A DNA stretch of 64,000 bases, from positions 1 through 64,000 of the forward strand of contig JAIEPX010000014.1 of NCBI GenBank assembly GCA_019748175.1. Direction: 5' to 3'. Of this stretch, positions 16,940-24,958 are shown piece after piece (within the stretch, counting starts at the first letter, position 1; each line of letters begins with the position of its first letter). The notes under the pieces were generated by a model. That model did not search any database. It saw only the letters and a list, made by a program, of their open reading frames with translations, and was not told where the DNA came from. Source of the DNA: Gammaproteobacteria bacterium (GTDB taxonomy: Bacteria; Pseudomonadota; Gammaproteobacteria; JAIEPX01). The position numbers were made by a program, and so were the translations under genes.

Positions 16940-17857
16940 ATGTTAGCACTTGAGGTTCGTGACCTTAGAAAAGTTTATTCAAGTAAAGTTGAAGCTTTAA
17001 GAGGTGTGAGTCTTCAAGTGCAAGAGGGCGATTTCTTTGCATTACTTGGTCCTAATGGTGCGGGTAAAACAACATTAATCGGTATTGTCACATCGTTGGT
17101 CAACAAAACTTCTGGTAATGTGCAAATTTTCGGCCATGATTTAGATTCTCAAAAAAGCTTTGCTAAATCTATGATTGGTTTAGTTCCTCAAGAATTCAAT
17201 TTAGCGATTTTTGAAAAAGTCGAAAATATTTTACTGCAGCAGGCAGGCTATTATGGAATTCCTCGTTCACTGGCAAAACAGCGCGCCGAAAAATATTTAA
17301 AAAACTTGGATTTATGGGAAAAACGAGATAGTCAGGTTCGAGAATTATCGAGCGGAATGAAACGTCGGTTAATGTTTGCTCGAGCTATGATGCATGAACC
17401 TAAGCTTTTAATTTTGGATGAGCCAACCGCAGGTGTGGATTTAGAAATTCGTCGCTCGATGTGGGATTTTATTAAGGGTATTAATCAGCAAGGTATTACC
17501 ATTATTTTAACTACTCATTATCTAGAAGAAGCTGAAAATCTTTGTCGAAATGTTGCGATTATTGATCACGGAGAAATAATCACAGATACGAGCGTTTCGA
17601 GTTTGTTAAGTGCGCTACAAATGGAAAGCTTTATTTTGTTTTTAGCGGAACCTTGCAAAGCGTTGCCATCGATCGATGGTTTAATCATGCGAAAAATTGA
17701 TGATAAAACATTGGAGGTCGATGTGCAAAAGACACACAGCATGAACGAGGTGTTCGAAATTTTATCCGCTAATAATATTAGCGTAAATAGTATGCGAAAT
17801 AAGGTGAATCGTCTGGAAGAAATGTTTATGTTGCTTACAAAGAATGGTAAATCATGA
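16940..17857 (+). CDS. ABC transporter ATP-binding protein, YadG type
   Basis: 305-residue nucleotide-binding subunit of an ABC-2 exporter. Walker A GPNGAGKTT near residue 40, Q-loop PQEFNLAIF, signature LSSGMKRR, Walker B LLILDEPTAGVD and H-loop TTHYLEE are all intact, so it should be an active ATPase. The C-terminal ~80 residues form the domain typical of YadG/NodI-like subunits. It overlaps its permease by 4 nt (ATGA), so the pair makes the transporter. Substrate unknown; YadGH-type systems are linked to lipid, polysaccharide or drug export. It may share the dksA transcript. Confidence 0.9.
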   Translation: MLALEVRDLRKVYSSKVEALRGVSLQVQEGDFFALLGPNGAGKTTLIGIVTSLVNKTSGNVQIFGHDLDSQKSFAKSMIGLVPQEFNLAIFEKVENILLQQAGYYGIPRSLAKQRAEKYLKNLDLWEKRDSQVRELSSGMKRRLMFARAMMHEPKLLILDEPTAGVDLEIRRSMWDFIKGINQQGITIILTTHYLEEAENLCRNVAIIDHGEIITDTSVSSLLSALQMESFILFLAEPCKALPSIDGLIMRKIDDKTLEVDVQKTHSMNEVFEILSANNISVNSMRNKVNRLEEMFMLLTKNGKS

Positions 17858-18624
17858 GCTCGCGAAGTTGGATAGCCTATCGGACAATTACTGAGCGTGA
17901 AGTTCGGCGTTTCCTCAGAATTTGGGGTCAGTCGTTAGTTCCTTCTGCTATCACAACTAGTTTATATTTTATTGTGTTTGGTGGTTTGATTGGGAACCGG
18001 ATTGGGTTTTTGCACGGATTTAGTTATGCGCAATATATTACGCCGGGTCTTGTAATGTTGGCCGTCATTACAAATTCCTACACCAATGTTTCTACATCAT
18101 TTTATCTTTCGAAATTTATTCGTAATATTGAAGAAATGTTGGTATCTTCCGCAACAAGCTCGGTGATTCTTTTGGGGTACATTACTGGCGGTGTGTTACG
18201 AGGTCTGATGATTGGTGCTGTGGTGATTTTGATTTCTTTATTTTTTACACATATTATCATCGCGCATTTTTTTGTGATGTTGTTGGTGCTAGTTCTTTCA
18301 TCCGCGTTATTTTCGATTTTTGGTTTTATTAATGCTTTATATGCAGATAATTTCGATCAGATTTCAATCATCCCTACGTTTGTATTGACCCCGCTAACCT
18401 ATTTGGGGGGTATTTTTTATTCCATTGAAATGCTACCTACGCACTGGCAAATAATATCGCACTTTAATCCAGTGCTTTATATGGTCAATACATTTCGATA
18501 CGGAATGTTAGGGCAATCAGATGTGAATGTAGTGGGGTCATTGATTGTATTATTCGTGATCACAGTATTATCGTATTCTCTGGCCTGGATTCTATTGGAG
18601 AAAGGTATAGGGATTCGTACATGA
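17854..18624 (+). CDS. ABC-2 type transporter permease, YadH type
   Basis: 256-residue inner-membrane permease with about six hydrophobic segments, including VILISLFFTHIIIAHFF and LIVLFVITVLSYSLAWIL. The ABC-2 signature is visible as PLTYLGGIFYSIEMLP followed by HFNPVLYMVNTFRYGMLG near the C-terminus. It partners the upstream ATPase. The start ATG overlaps the upstream stop, and its own stop overlaps the folB ATG, so translation of all three is probably coupled. Confidence 0.9.
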   Translation: MSSRSWIAYRTITEREVRRFLRIWGQSLVPSAITTSLYFIVFGGLIGNRIGFLHGFSYAQYITPGLVMLAVITNSYTNVSTSFYLSKFIRNIEEMLVSSATSSVILLGYITGGVLRGLMIGAVVILISLFFTHIIIAHFFVMLLVLVLSSALFSIFGFINALYADNFDQISIIPTFVLTPLTYLGGIFYSIEMLPTHWQIISHFNPVLYMVNTFRYGMLGQSDVNVVGSLIVLFVITVLSYSLAWILLEKGIGIRT

Positions 18625-19004
18625 GCTTTGATGAGATTTTTATCCGAAATTTAGCGATAAAAACGATTATTGGTGTTTTGCCCCATGAGCGTATTGCCTT
18701 GCAGCCAATCGAGCTAGATATTTTATTGGCTACAGATCTTCGTCCAGCCGCTGAATCAGGCAATTTATCGGACACGCTGGATTACGCAGCAATTGCGACG
18801 GGTTTAAGTGAGTATGTGCAAACAACTCAATTTGAATTAATCGAGAGCTTGGCTGATGCTATAGTGAAATGGTTATGGTTGTTTTCTCCTGCGATATATA
18901 CAGTGAATTTAGAATTAAGAAAACCTGATGCGCTCTCAATAGCGGAAACAGTCGGGCTGAAAATTATACGGACGCGACCATCGTTATTAGCGACTGAGCA
19001 TTAG
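18621..19004 (+). CDS. folB: Dihydroneopterin aldolase FolB
   Basis: 127-residue enzyme cleaving 7,8-dihydroneopterin to 6-hydroxymethyl-dihydropterin and glycolaldehyde in folate synthesis. Family marks: IKTIIGVLPHERI at the N-terminus, LDYAAI (catalytic Tyr), QFELIESLADAI (substrate-binding Glu) and a late Lys in LRKPDALS. Starts at ATG 18621 inside the permease stop. No other folate gene is nearby. Distinguished from FolX by the IGVxxxER start and by length. Confidence 0.92.
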   Translation: MSFDEIFIRNLAIKTIIGVLPHERIALQPIELDILLATDLRPAAESGNLSDTLDYAAIATGLSEYVQTTQFELIESLADAIVKWLWLFSPAIYTVNLELRKPDALSIAETVGLKIIRTRPSLLATEH

Positions 19005-19006
19005 TG

Positions 19007-20131
19007 ATGTCGAGTGCGTGGTACAGTGACCTTGTAGATTCTGCAGCCAGGTCTCATTCCGAAAAAATGGCAGAAAAAATTCGTCAAGAAATTCAAGAAA
19101 AAGGTTTGATGGGTTTTTCACGATTTATGGAATTAGCGTTGTATGCTCCTGGGCTTGGTTATTATTGCGTGGGCACTGAGAAAATCGGTCGACGCGGTGA
19201 TTTTGTTACAGCGCCTGAAATTTCTCCTCTTTTTTCACAATGTCTGGCGGGATATTGCCAAAAAGTCTTGTCAACGTATAAGGATAAAACGATATTAGAA
19301 TTGGGGGCTGGTACAGGGCGTCTTGCTGCTGGAATATTAAAAACATTGGCTCAAATGGATTGTTTACCAGATCAGTACCTTATCTTAGATGTCAGTCCAG
19401 AATTGCAAGAACGTCAGAAAAAATTAATCGGGGAAATAGCGCCAGAGCAACTTTCACGAGTGGATTGGTTGGAGTCTCTGCCTGAAAGTTCATTAGATGG
19501 CGTCATCATTGCGAATGAAGTGCTTGATGCAATGCCGGTGAGTATTTTTCAAAAAAGTAGCGAAGGTTATTTAGAAAGAGTAGTGGGGCTCAATGATAAT
19601 AATGAATTTATTTGGAAAATTCGTCCGGCTTCTGAAAAATTAAGCGTAGAACTTCAAAAATTAGATATTGAATTTCCTTTATATTATTATTCTGAAATTA
19701 ACCTGAATGTTGATCCCTGGATCTGTAGTTTGGATAAGGCGCTTCATCAAGGCGAAATCATTATTATCGACTATGGTTTTCTACGCGAAGAATATTACCA
19801 CCCTCAAAGAAATACGGGGACATTGATGTGTCATTTTCAGCAGCGAGCTCATCCGGATCCCCTGATTCTAGCTGGAATTCAAGATATTACTGCGCATGTC
19901 GATTTTACGGCAGTAGGCAAAGCCGCTGAAGCGCTCTCGTTAAAAGTAAAACGCTATTCAACACAAGCTGAATTTTTATTAAAGAATGGTCTGCTTGATT
20001 TAATGCAAAAAACTGCGACAACGCCAGAGCAACAATTTATTTTGGCAAATCAGGTAAAAATGTTAACGCTTCCCAGTGAAATGGGTGAGCTATTTAAAGT
20101 GATGATATTAGAAAAAGATTGCAGAAAATAA
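19007..20131 (+). CDS. MidA-type class I SAM-dependent methyltransferase (COG1565)
   Basis: 374 residues from ATG 19007; an adjacent in-frame GTG at 19004 is the alternative start. The SAM motif is ELGAGTGRLAAGIL, the acidic second strand is LILDVSPELQ, and the family-specific parts are NEVLDAMPVSIF and IDYGFLREEYY followed by TLMCHFQQRAHPDPL. In mitochondria the relative NDUFAF7 methylates an arginine of a complex I subunit; the bacterial substrate is not established. It abuts folB. Repeat family B begins at its stop codon. Confidence 0.88.
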   Translation: MSSAWYSDLVDSAARSHSEKMAEKIRQEIQEKGLMGFSRFMELALYAPGLGYYCVGTEKIGRRGDFVTAPEISPLFSQCLAGYCQKVLSTYKDKTILELGAGTGRLAAGILKTLAQMDCLPDQYLILDVSPELQERQKKLIGEIAPEQLSRVDWLESLPESSLDGVIIANEVLDAMPVSIFQKSSEGYLERVVGLNDNNEFIWKIRPASEKLSVELQKLDIEFPLYYYSEINLNVDPWICSLDKALHQGEIIIIDYGFLREEYYHPQRNTGTLMCHFQQRAHPDPLILAGIQDITAHVDFTAVGKAAEALSLKVKRYSTQAEFLLKNGLLDLMQKTATTPEQQFILANQVKMLTLPSEMGELFKVMILEKDCRK

Positions 20132-20215
20132 AACCGGGAAATGCTTTCTTTGATATGTTTAGGGGAGAGAATCACGATTCTCTCCCCTAAAACCCCTCAT
20201 CGCGAAAGAAAAATC
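20131..20215. repeat. Dispersed repeat family B, copy 1, with strong hairpin
   Basis: 85 bp whose reverse complement recurs at 33876-33960. Its centre is a hairpin with 15-bp perfect arms, TTAGGGGAGAGAATC (20159-20173) and its complement (20176-20190), two bases apart. Flanks AACCGGGAAATGCTTTC and CCCCTCATCGCGAAAG are also conserved. It could act as terminator for the methyltransferase gene although no T-run follows the stem. Confidence 0.75.
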
Positions 20216-20262
20216 TTATAACACTTTGAGTTTGAAAAAATTTATTTTAGAATAATTAACTG

Positions 20263-20763
20263 TTAATCGCGAACGAGTTGAAGTTGGCTTTTTCCTTCAG
20301 CAGATCGAACGCCATGTGCGATTTCAGTGTACAGACGTCTGATGGTGAAGTGCGTATTGGGATACACATTGCCATCAAAGAACACAATGTGATTGCTATC
20401 ACTTAGTGTTAAATGTACTGATGAAAACTGAAAATTGGTGGTGATGTTATTGATAACGTCGTTAGCAGTGATGTAATCTTCGTCATGAATATTCATGCCT
20501 AAAAAGTCTACGCTTGAGTAAACAATGCCACCTGACTTATTAGCAATACTGATATTCGAAACAAAAATAATGTTGTCGTTCACTTCGCCGTAATGCCATG
20601 TTTTGCCACGTTTAGTCATGTTGCTTGTGGCAGAACCGCTGAGTGATTTGCTGTGCGAGCTTTTTTCAATTACAGCTTTAGGTACGCTTGCAGCCATGGT
20701 TAATCCGCTTGCAAGAAGCAGAGTTGTGCAGGTTGTCGCTACTGTAGTTTTTAGGAATTTCAT
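20263..20763 (-). CDS. Secreted protein, unknown
   Basis: 166 residues from ATG 20763, with GGAGAA 9 nt before it; the frame extends to 20814 but without a site. A clear signal peptide (MKFLKTTVATTCTTLLLASG, cleavage near MAA) is followed by a ~140-residue mature part rich in Ser/Asn/Ile that looks beta-rich. No family recognised. Periplasmic or secreted. A perfect 7-bp palindrome at 20799-20814 just upstream could be an operator. It is not obviously related to the other secreted unknowns in this window. Confidence 0.7.
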   Translation of the reverse strand: MKFLKTTVATTCTTLLLASGLTMAASVPKAVIEKSSHSKSLSGSATSNMTKRGKTWHYGEVNDNIIFVSNISIANKSGGIVYSSVDFLGMNIHDEDYITANDVINNITTNFQFSSVHLTLSDSNHIVFFDGNVYPNTHFTIRRLYTEIAHGVRSAEGKSQLQLVRD

Positions 20764-20798
20764 ACTATTTTCTCCGATGAGGTTTAATTTCCCAGTTC

Positions 20799-20814
20799 GT
20801 GTTGATCTCAACAC
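20799..20814. promoter_or_regulatory. Palindrome, possible operator
   Basis: GTGTTGATCTCAACAC: 7-bp perfect arms around a 2-nt centre, 36 nt upstream of the secreted-protein start. Size and symmetry fit a dimeric repressor site, but there is no family match. Confidence 0.35.
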
Positions 20815-20858
20815 AAGTGGCCATTACAGCATAAGATATTATGCTATGTATTCTGTAT

Positions 20859-21443
20859 TTATTCATATTTTGAATTTTGCGCAGTATGATAAAGTTGAGC
20901 ATCTTTGTCAATAAATTCAAAATCGAAATCATTGGCAAAATGGCTGTTATTATAATTGCCATGAAGGTTCGATATTTTCATTTTTTGCAGTGCGTGGCTA
21001 AGTTGTTGCAGTTCTTCTTCATGGCCATGTTGTCTTAAATGGGCGATGTTAGATTTTAACTTTTCAATCGTTTTTTCATTTTGAGGCATGTTCAATAGTT
21101 GGATACTTTCGACTAAAGTACGAGAAGCATGCTGACATCGGTTGATCACTTTATTATCTTTTAGGGCGTAATTTTGAATAGTATTTTTAATATGATCCCT
21201 AAATTCGTCTAGCCCAGAGTACTCACTTGAGGCCATATCTTTATTAGAGTGCCAGCTATCAATTTCATAGAGAATTCTGTCTATTGTGTAATATAAATCA
21301 ATGTCAGAAGCATGCTTTAATTGGGTGCGTTTTATTTGTAGCGTGTTTATTTTTGCAGAAAAAGATCGTGCGGGCAAATGACGTTTTAATATTTGCTTAT
21401 ATTGTGCGATGAGCTTTCTAACTTTGTCTGCAAATGGTGACAT
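20859..21443 (-). CDS. Unknown helical 194-residue protein with PmrA-like promoter
   Basis: Not recognised. Predominantly charged and helical (KVRKLIAQYKQILKRHL, LQQLSHALQKMK), no signal peptide or membrane segment, with an acidic/aromatic C-terminal tail (ANDFDFEFIDKDAQLY). ATG 21443 has only a weak upstream site. Directly upstream lies a PmrA-like tandem box with a -10 hexamer, the same architecture as three much larger unknown genes in the window; that is the main clue that this may be a small effector of the same regulon. Confidence 0.65.
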   Translation of the reverse strand: MSPFADKVRKLIAQYKQILKRHLPARSFSAKINTLQIKRTQLKHASDIDLYYTIDRILYEIDSWHSNKDMASSEYSGLDEFRDHIKNTIQNYALKDNKVINRCQHASRTLVESIQLLNMPQNEKTIEKLKSNIAHLRQHGHEEELQQLSHALQKMKISNLHGNYNNSHFANDFDFEFIDKDAQLYHTAQNSKYE

Positions 21444-21470
21444 GATGGTTGCTCTGTAACTATTATGATC

Positions 21471-21503
21471 ATTGTAATAGGGTATTCTTAAAATAGTATT
21501 AAG
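21471..21503 (-). promoter_or_regulatory. PmrA-like tandem box plus -10 upstream of the 194-residue gene
   Basis: Minus strand: CTTAATACT (21495-21503), AT, TTTAAGAAT (21484-21492), seven bases, TACAAT (21471-21476). The first half-site matches the CTTAATATT consensus at 8 of 9 positions. Same geometry as at 5953, 8860 and 39958. The start codon is 27 nt after the hexamer. Confidence 0.58.
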
Positions 21504-21539
21504 GGGGCACGATAAGGGGGGCTGCTTGATGGGAAGAAA

Positions 21540-21558
21540 GGGGGCAAGACTTGCCCCC
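21540..21558. terminator. Hairpin, likely terminator of the MFS gene
   Basis: GGGGGCAAG and CTTGCCCCC form a 9-bp stem around a single base, flanked by AA and TT on either side, so it can work in either direction. It lies 9 nt past the MFS stop. The core resembles the REP-like palindromes elsewhere in the window. Confidence 0.6.
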
Positions 21559-21566
21559 TTAGCTTG

Positions 21567-22874
21567 TTATTTACGTGTTAGTTCTAATTCATACTGCGCT
21601 AAGCAGTGCGTTTCTTTAATCATAAATAGACTCGAAATTAAGCCCATGATTCCGCAGAAAGGAACCATCAGCAGTGCAATGCGATAATTTTCGAGGGTGT
21701 AATCATGGACGCCATTGATTAAGTGCCCGTTCCATACGTAATCGAGAATATAGCCAACAAAAGGCATGAGTATCACACCGCCAGCAATCACGGCCATGTT
21801 GTTAAAGCCTACGGCTGTTCCTGCTACAGCAGGTGGGTGAATATCTTGGATGACCCCAAAGGTCACTGTTTGGGCCCCGGCTGCACAACCGAACAAGAAG
21901 AGCGCGATGATCATCATTGGCCATGATAAAGGTAAGTAAATAACAGCGATGGACGTGACTAAATTCAAAACTGCGCATACTGTTAAAGGTACATTCCGAC
22001 TGTTGATTCTGTTAGACCACCATCCGCTTAAGGGGCTTGCTACGGCTGTTCCTAACCAGGCAGCAATCATGGCTTGGGTCGCAACTGATCCAGAAGTATT
22101 GTAGAGTTTCATAATGAAGGGAACGCCCCAAAGGCCAGGAAAAATTGAGATAGGGGTCCAGGTGCTAAAAGCGTAAACCGCGACAGCCCAGGTTTGTTTG
22201 CAACCTAGGACACGACGTAAGCGTTGCCATTCGTTGTTGTAACGAGTGGTATTGAGCGTGTGTTTGGCGACGTTGATAGGGTCAGGGGGAACATCGCGGA
22301 TGATGAGCCCTAAGAGCACGGCTAATATAAGACCGCCCACAGCTGACCAGATAGCGGTGGGTCGCCAGCCAATGCGCTCAACGATCATGGCGATCGGAGC
22401 TTCGCCGGCTATGGCACCCATGCTACCCATAAATTGGACGAGGCCAGCAATCATTGCGAAATATTTTGCTGGATACCAGCGAGAGGCGAGTAATAAGGCG
22501 CCGATGAAAGAAAATGCTGAGGTGAAACCGATTACCCAGCGAGCGAAACACGCTATATAGAAGTTATCGGTCATACCAAAAATGAGGGCGCTAGCGCCGC
22601 AGAAAAAGACTGATACAGTGAGCAGCACTCTGGGGCCAAATCGGTCGTACATTAGACCGGCCGGAATCTGCATGGGGGCGTAGCCGAAGAAGAAGAGTGA
22701 GCTAATGAGACCTAATCCACCGGCGTCAGTGCTGAAGCTACGCATTAAGTCGTGGGTCATTGCGCTGGGCATGACCCGCAGGTAAAACTCATAAACATAG
22801 AATAGGCTAGCGAGCCCCACTATGATGAATGGTTTGAGAATCCCATACTGACCTTTTTGTTGCTTGGCGCTCAT
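21567..22874 (-). CDS. Major facilitator superfamily transporter
   Basis: 435 residues with about twelve hydrophobic segments. The MFS loop 2-3 motif is GLMYDRFGPRVLL, preceded by the characteristic FYVYEFYLRVMPSAMTHDL. A conserved GFTSAFSFIGALLLASRW fits the anion:cation symporter-like branch that is expanded in Legionella and Coxiella, where members (Pht family) import nutrients such as amino acids. Substrate cannot be assigned. Monocistronic: hairpin after it, divergent from DoxX. The start at ATG 22874 is followed by a polar stretch and then the first helix. Confidence 0.88.
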   Translation of the reverse strand: MSAKQQKGQYGILKPFIIVGLASLFYVYEFYLRVMPSAMTHDLMRSFSTDAGGLGLISSLFFFGYAPMQIPAGLMYDRFGPRVLLTVSVFFCGASALIFGMTDNFYIACFARWVIGFTSAFSFIGALLLASRWYPAKYFAMIAGLVQFMGSMGAIAGEAPIAMIVERIGWRPTAIWSAVGGLILAVLLGLIIRDVPPDPINVAKHTLNTTRYNNEWQRLRRVLGCKQTWAVAVYAFSTWTPISIFPGLWGVPFIMKLYNTSGSVATQAMIAAWLGTAVASPLSGWWSNRINSRNVPLTVCAVLNLVTSIAVIYLPLSWPMMIIALFLFGCAAGAQTVTFGVIQDIHPPAVAGTAVGFNNMAVIAGGVILMPFVGYILDYVWNGHLINGVHDYTLENYRIALLMVPFCGIMGLISSLFMIKETHCLAQYELELTRK

Positions 22875-23017
22875 CCTGTTCTCCCCCTATTCACACAAAA
22901 AACGATGCAGTATACAATAATCTTTTTGAAGTGTAGAGTCTTATTTATTGATCTTGATTGAGGGTGGTGCGTGCTGGTGTTAGATTGTTTAGACAATATT
23001 CAGGTTAAGGATCGACT

Positions 23018-23494
23018 ATGATTGTGTTTATTGCCAAGTGTTTGCGGCCTTTATTCAAAGTATTGAATTTTTTAGTGCCTGCTGTAGATCTCATGGTCCG
23101 TCTTTGGGTCGCTAAAATATTTTTTATTGCCGGATTATCGAAAATAGAAAGCTGGGATACTACGTTAATGTTATTTCAGTACGAATATCATGTTCCGTTG
23201 TTGCCCTCTTATATTGCTGCCGTTGTTGGTACGGGCGCAGAATTAATTTTACCAGTATTGCTCGTTTTGGGATTGGGTGGTCGCGTATCCATTGCGGCAT
23301 TTTTTATCTATAATATGATGGCAGTGATTTCATATCATTATTTGTGGACACCTGAAGGTGCGCTGGGCTTAGATCAGCATATTAATTGGGGGCTATTGTT
23401 GGCATTAATGATGACGCGTGGTTATAGTAAATACTCGCTCGATTATTGGATCAGTAAGAGATATGGTTACCTATTTGAAGAAATGTCCACCTAA
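23018..23494 (+). CDS. DoxX family membrane protein
   Basis: 158 residues with four hydrophobic segments. The DoxX pattern is visible in LMVRLWVAKIFFIAGLSKIE, then GTGAELILPVLLVLGLGGR, and a C-terminal DQHINWGLLLALMMTRG. Bacterial DoxX proteins are small inner-membrane proteins linked to redox or sulfur metabolism; the exact role is not predictable. ATG 23018 follows AAGGA by 6 nt. The C-terminal 32 nt overlap ubiC. Confidence 0.85.
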   Translation: MIVFIAKCLRPLFKVLNFLVPAVDLMVRLWVAKIFFIAGLSKIESWDTTLMLFQYEYHVPLLPSYIAAVVGTGAELILPVLLVLGLGGRVSIAAFFIYNMMAVISYHYLWTPEGALGLDQHINWGLLLALMMTRGYSKYSLDYWISKRYGYLFEEMST

Positions 23495-24074
23495 ACCAGA
23501 AGCGCATAGTAGTTTACCAGCGCGTTTTTATCCCGCTCAGTTTTTGTGTAACAAAGAAATGTCTTTGCTTTTCCGAGAAATTTTTTTTGATGCGGGTAGC
23601 ATGACTAAAACAATAAAAGAGCTTAGTAATGATCAAATGAGTGTAACTATTTTAGATCACTCGTGGCAAAAACCTCATGAAAGTGAAAGAAAAATATTAT
23701 TACGAGAAAATGTCTGGGGAATCGGTCGAGAAGTTATATTGCATGGAATTAATGTGCCCTGGATTTATGCACGATCTTTTTTTCCAATAGATGTAGTGAG
23801 AGCACACGGTCAGAAATTTACAGGGTTAGGGCAACGACCGCTCGGTGAAATATTATTTGGTGACCCCAGGATTTCGCGAAGTGATTATAGTATTGCATGT
23901 TTATTACCAGGGCATCGTGAATATCAAGTAGCGGCTGATGCTTTTAAACAATGCCCAGAATTTATGTGGGCAAGACGGTCGCAATTTTATCTTCCAAGTG
24001 GTGCGATAGTGCTGTTAGAGGTTTTTTCTCCGCATATGGAAAAATATGTGGCGCAGTCAGAGAATCTGAAATGA
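23463..24074 (+). CDS. ubiC: Chorismate lyase UbiC
   Basis: Converts chorismate to 4-hydroxybenzoate and pyruvate, the first committed step of ubiquinone synthesis. 203 residues from ATG 23463 (AAGAG 5 nt upstream); the start lies inside the end of doxX. Family features are the NVWGIGREV / PWIYARSFFP strands, LGQRPLGEILF and the C-terminal MWARRSQFYLPSGAIVLLEVF. Overlaps ubiA by 4 nt (ATGA), and that pairing confirms the assignment. A downstream ATG (MSLLFREIF) would remove part of the fold and is less likely. Confidence 0.85.
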   Translation: MVTYLKKCPPKPEAHSSLPARFYPAQFLCNKEMSLLFREIFFDAGSMTKTIKELSNDQMSVTILDHSWQKPHESERKILLRENVWGIGREVILHGINVPWIYARSFFPIDVVRAHGQKFTGLGQRPLGEILFGDPRISRSDYSIACLLPGHREYQVAADAFKQCPEFMWARRSQFYLPSGAIVLLEVFSPHMEKYVAQSENLK

Positions 24075-24934
24075 CCTCATCAGCGTTAACTAAAGTTTCT
24101 GCATTTTTGCAATTAATGCGTATAAAAAACCCCATTGGAATATTCTTATTGCTGTGGCCTACATTATGGGGGTTATGGTTTGCATCAAAAGGAACTCCGC
24201 CAATTTCTATTTTAGTCATATTTATTTTAGGTGTTATAATTACTCGTAGTGCGGGATGTGTAGTGAATGATATTGCTGATCGAAATTTTGATGGTCATGT
24301 TTCTCGCACGAAAAAAAGACCTTTGGTGACTGGCCGTGTTCAATTGGTTGAAGCTTTAGGTTTATTTATTCTGCTCAGTATCATTGGATTTTGTTGCGTT
24401 CTTTTTTTAAATGGGTTCACAATAATTATGTCTTTTTTGGCTATTCTGTTAATGATTCTTTATCCGTTTGCCAAGAGAATTACTTACTGGCCCCAAATAA
24501 TATTAGGCATTGCATTTTCTTGGGGCGTGTTGATGGCATATACTGCAATCAGTAATACATTATCTTGGGAATCTTTTGCATTATTCTTCATCGCATTTTT
24601 ATGGACATTATCCTACGACACTATTTATGCCATGGTTGATCGTGAAGATGATCTGAAAATTGGAATAAAATCTACGGCTATAAAATTACACCGTTATGAC
24701 GTGTTATTTGTCACTGTTTTGCATAGCTTGGTTTTGCTTGACCTATTATTGTTTTCATTACAACAAAAACTATCGCTACTTTTTTATCCCTTCTGGATGC
24801 TTGCTGTCGCATTAACTTTATACCAAACAAAATTGATTTCAACACGTGATCCACAGAAATGCTTCAAAGCCTTTCTCAATAATCATTGGTTTGGTTTATT
24901 TATCTTCTGCGGCGTTGTTTGTGGCAGCCTGTAA
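24071..24934 (+). CDS. ubiA: 4-hydroxybenzoate polyprenyltransferase UbiA
   Basis: Integral inner-membrane prenyltransferase attaching the isoprenoid tail to 4-hydroxybenzoate. 287 residues. The two Asp-rich Mg-diphosphate motifs are NDIADRNFDGHV and YAMVDREDDLKIGIKST. N-terminal RIKNPIGIFLLLWPTLWGLW is a family hallmark. The frame opens upstream at 23951, but ATG 24071, overlapping the ubiC stop, gives the family-consistent start. It ends 24 bp from the convergent 1089-residue gene, with no clear terminator between. Confidence 0.95.
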   Translation: MTSSALTKVSAFLQLMRIKNPIGIFLLLWPTLWGLWFASKGTPPISILVIFILGVIITRSAGCVVNDIADRNFDGHVSRTKKRPLVTGRVQLVEALGLFILLSIIGFCCVLFLNGFTIIMSFLAILLMILYPFAKRITYWPQIILGIAFSWGVLMAYTAISNTLSWESFALFFIAFLWTLSYDTIYAMVDREDDLKIGIKSTAIKLHRYDVLFVTVLHSLVLLDLLLFSLQQKLSLLFYPFWMLAVALTLYQTKLISTRDPQKCFKAFLNNHWFGLFIFCGVVCGSL

Positions 24935-24958
24935 CAACTCAAGACGCGACGCCGACAG

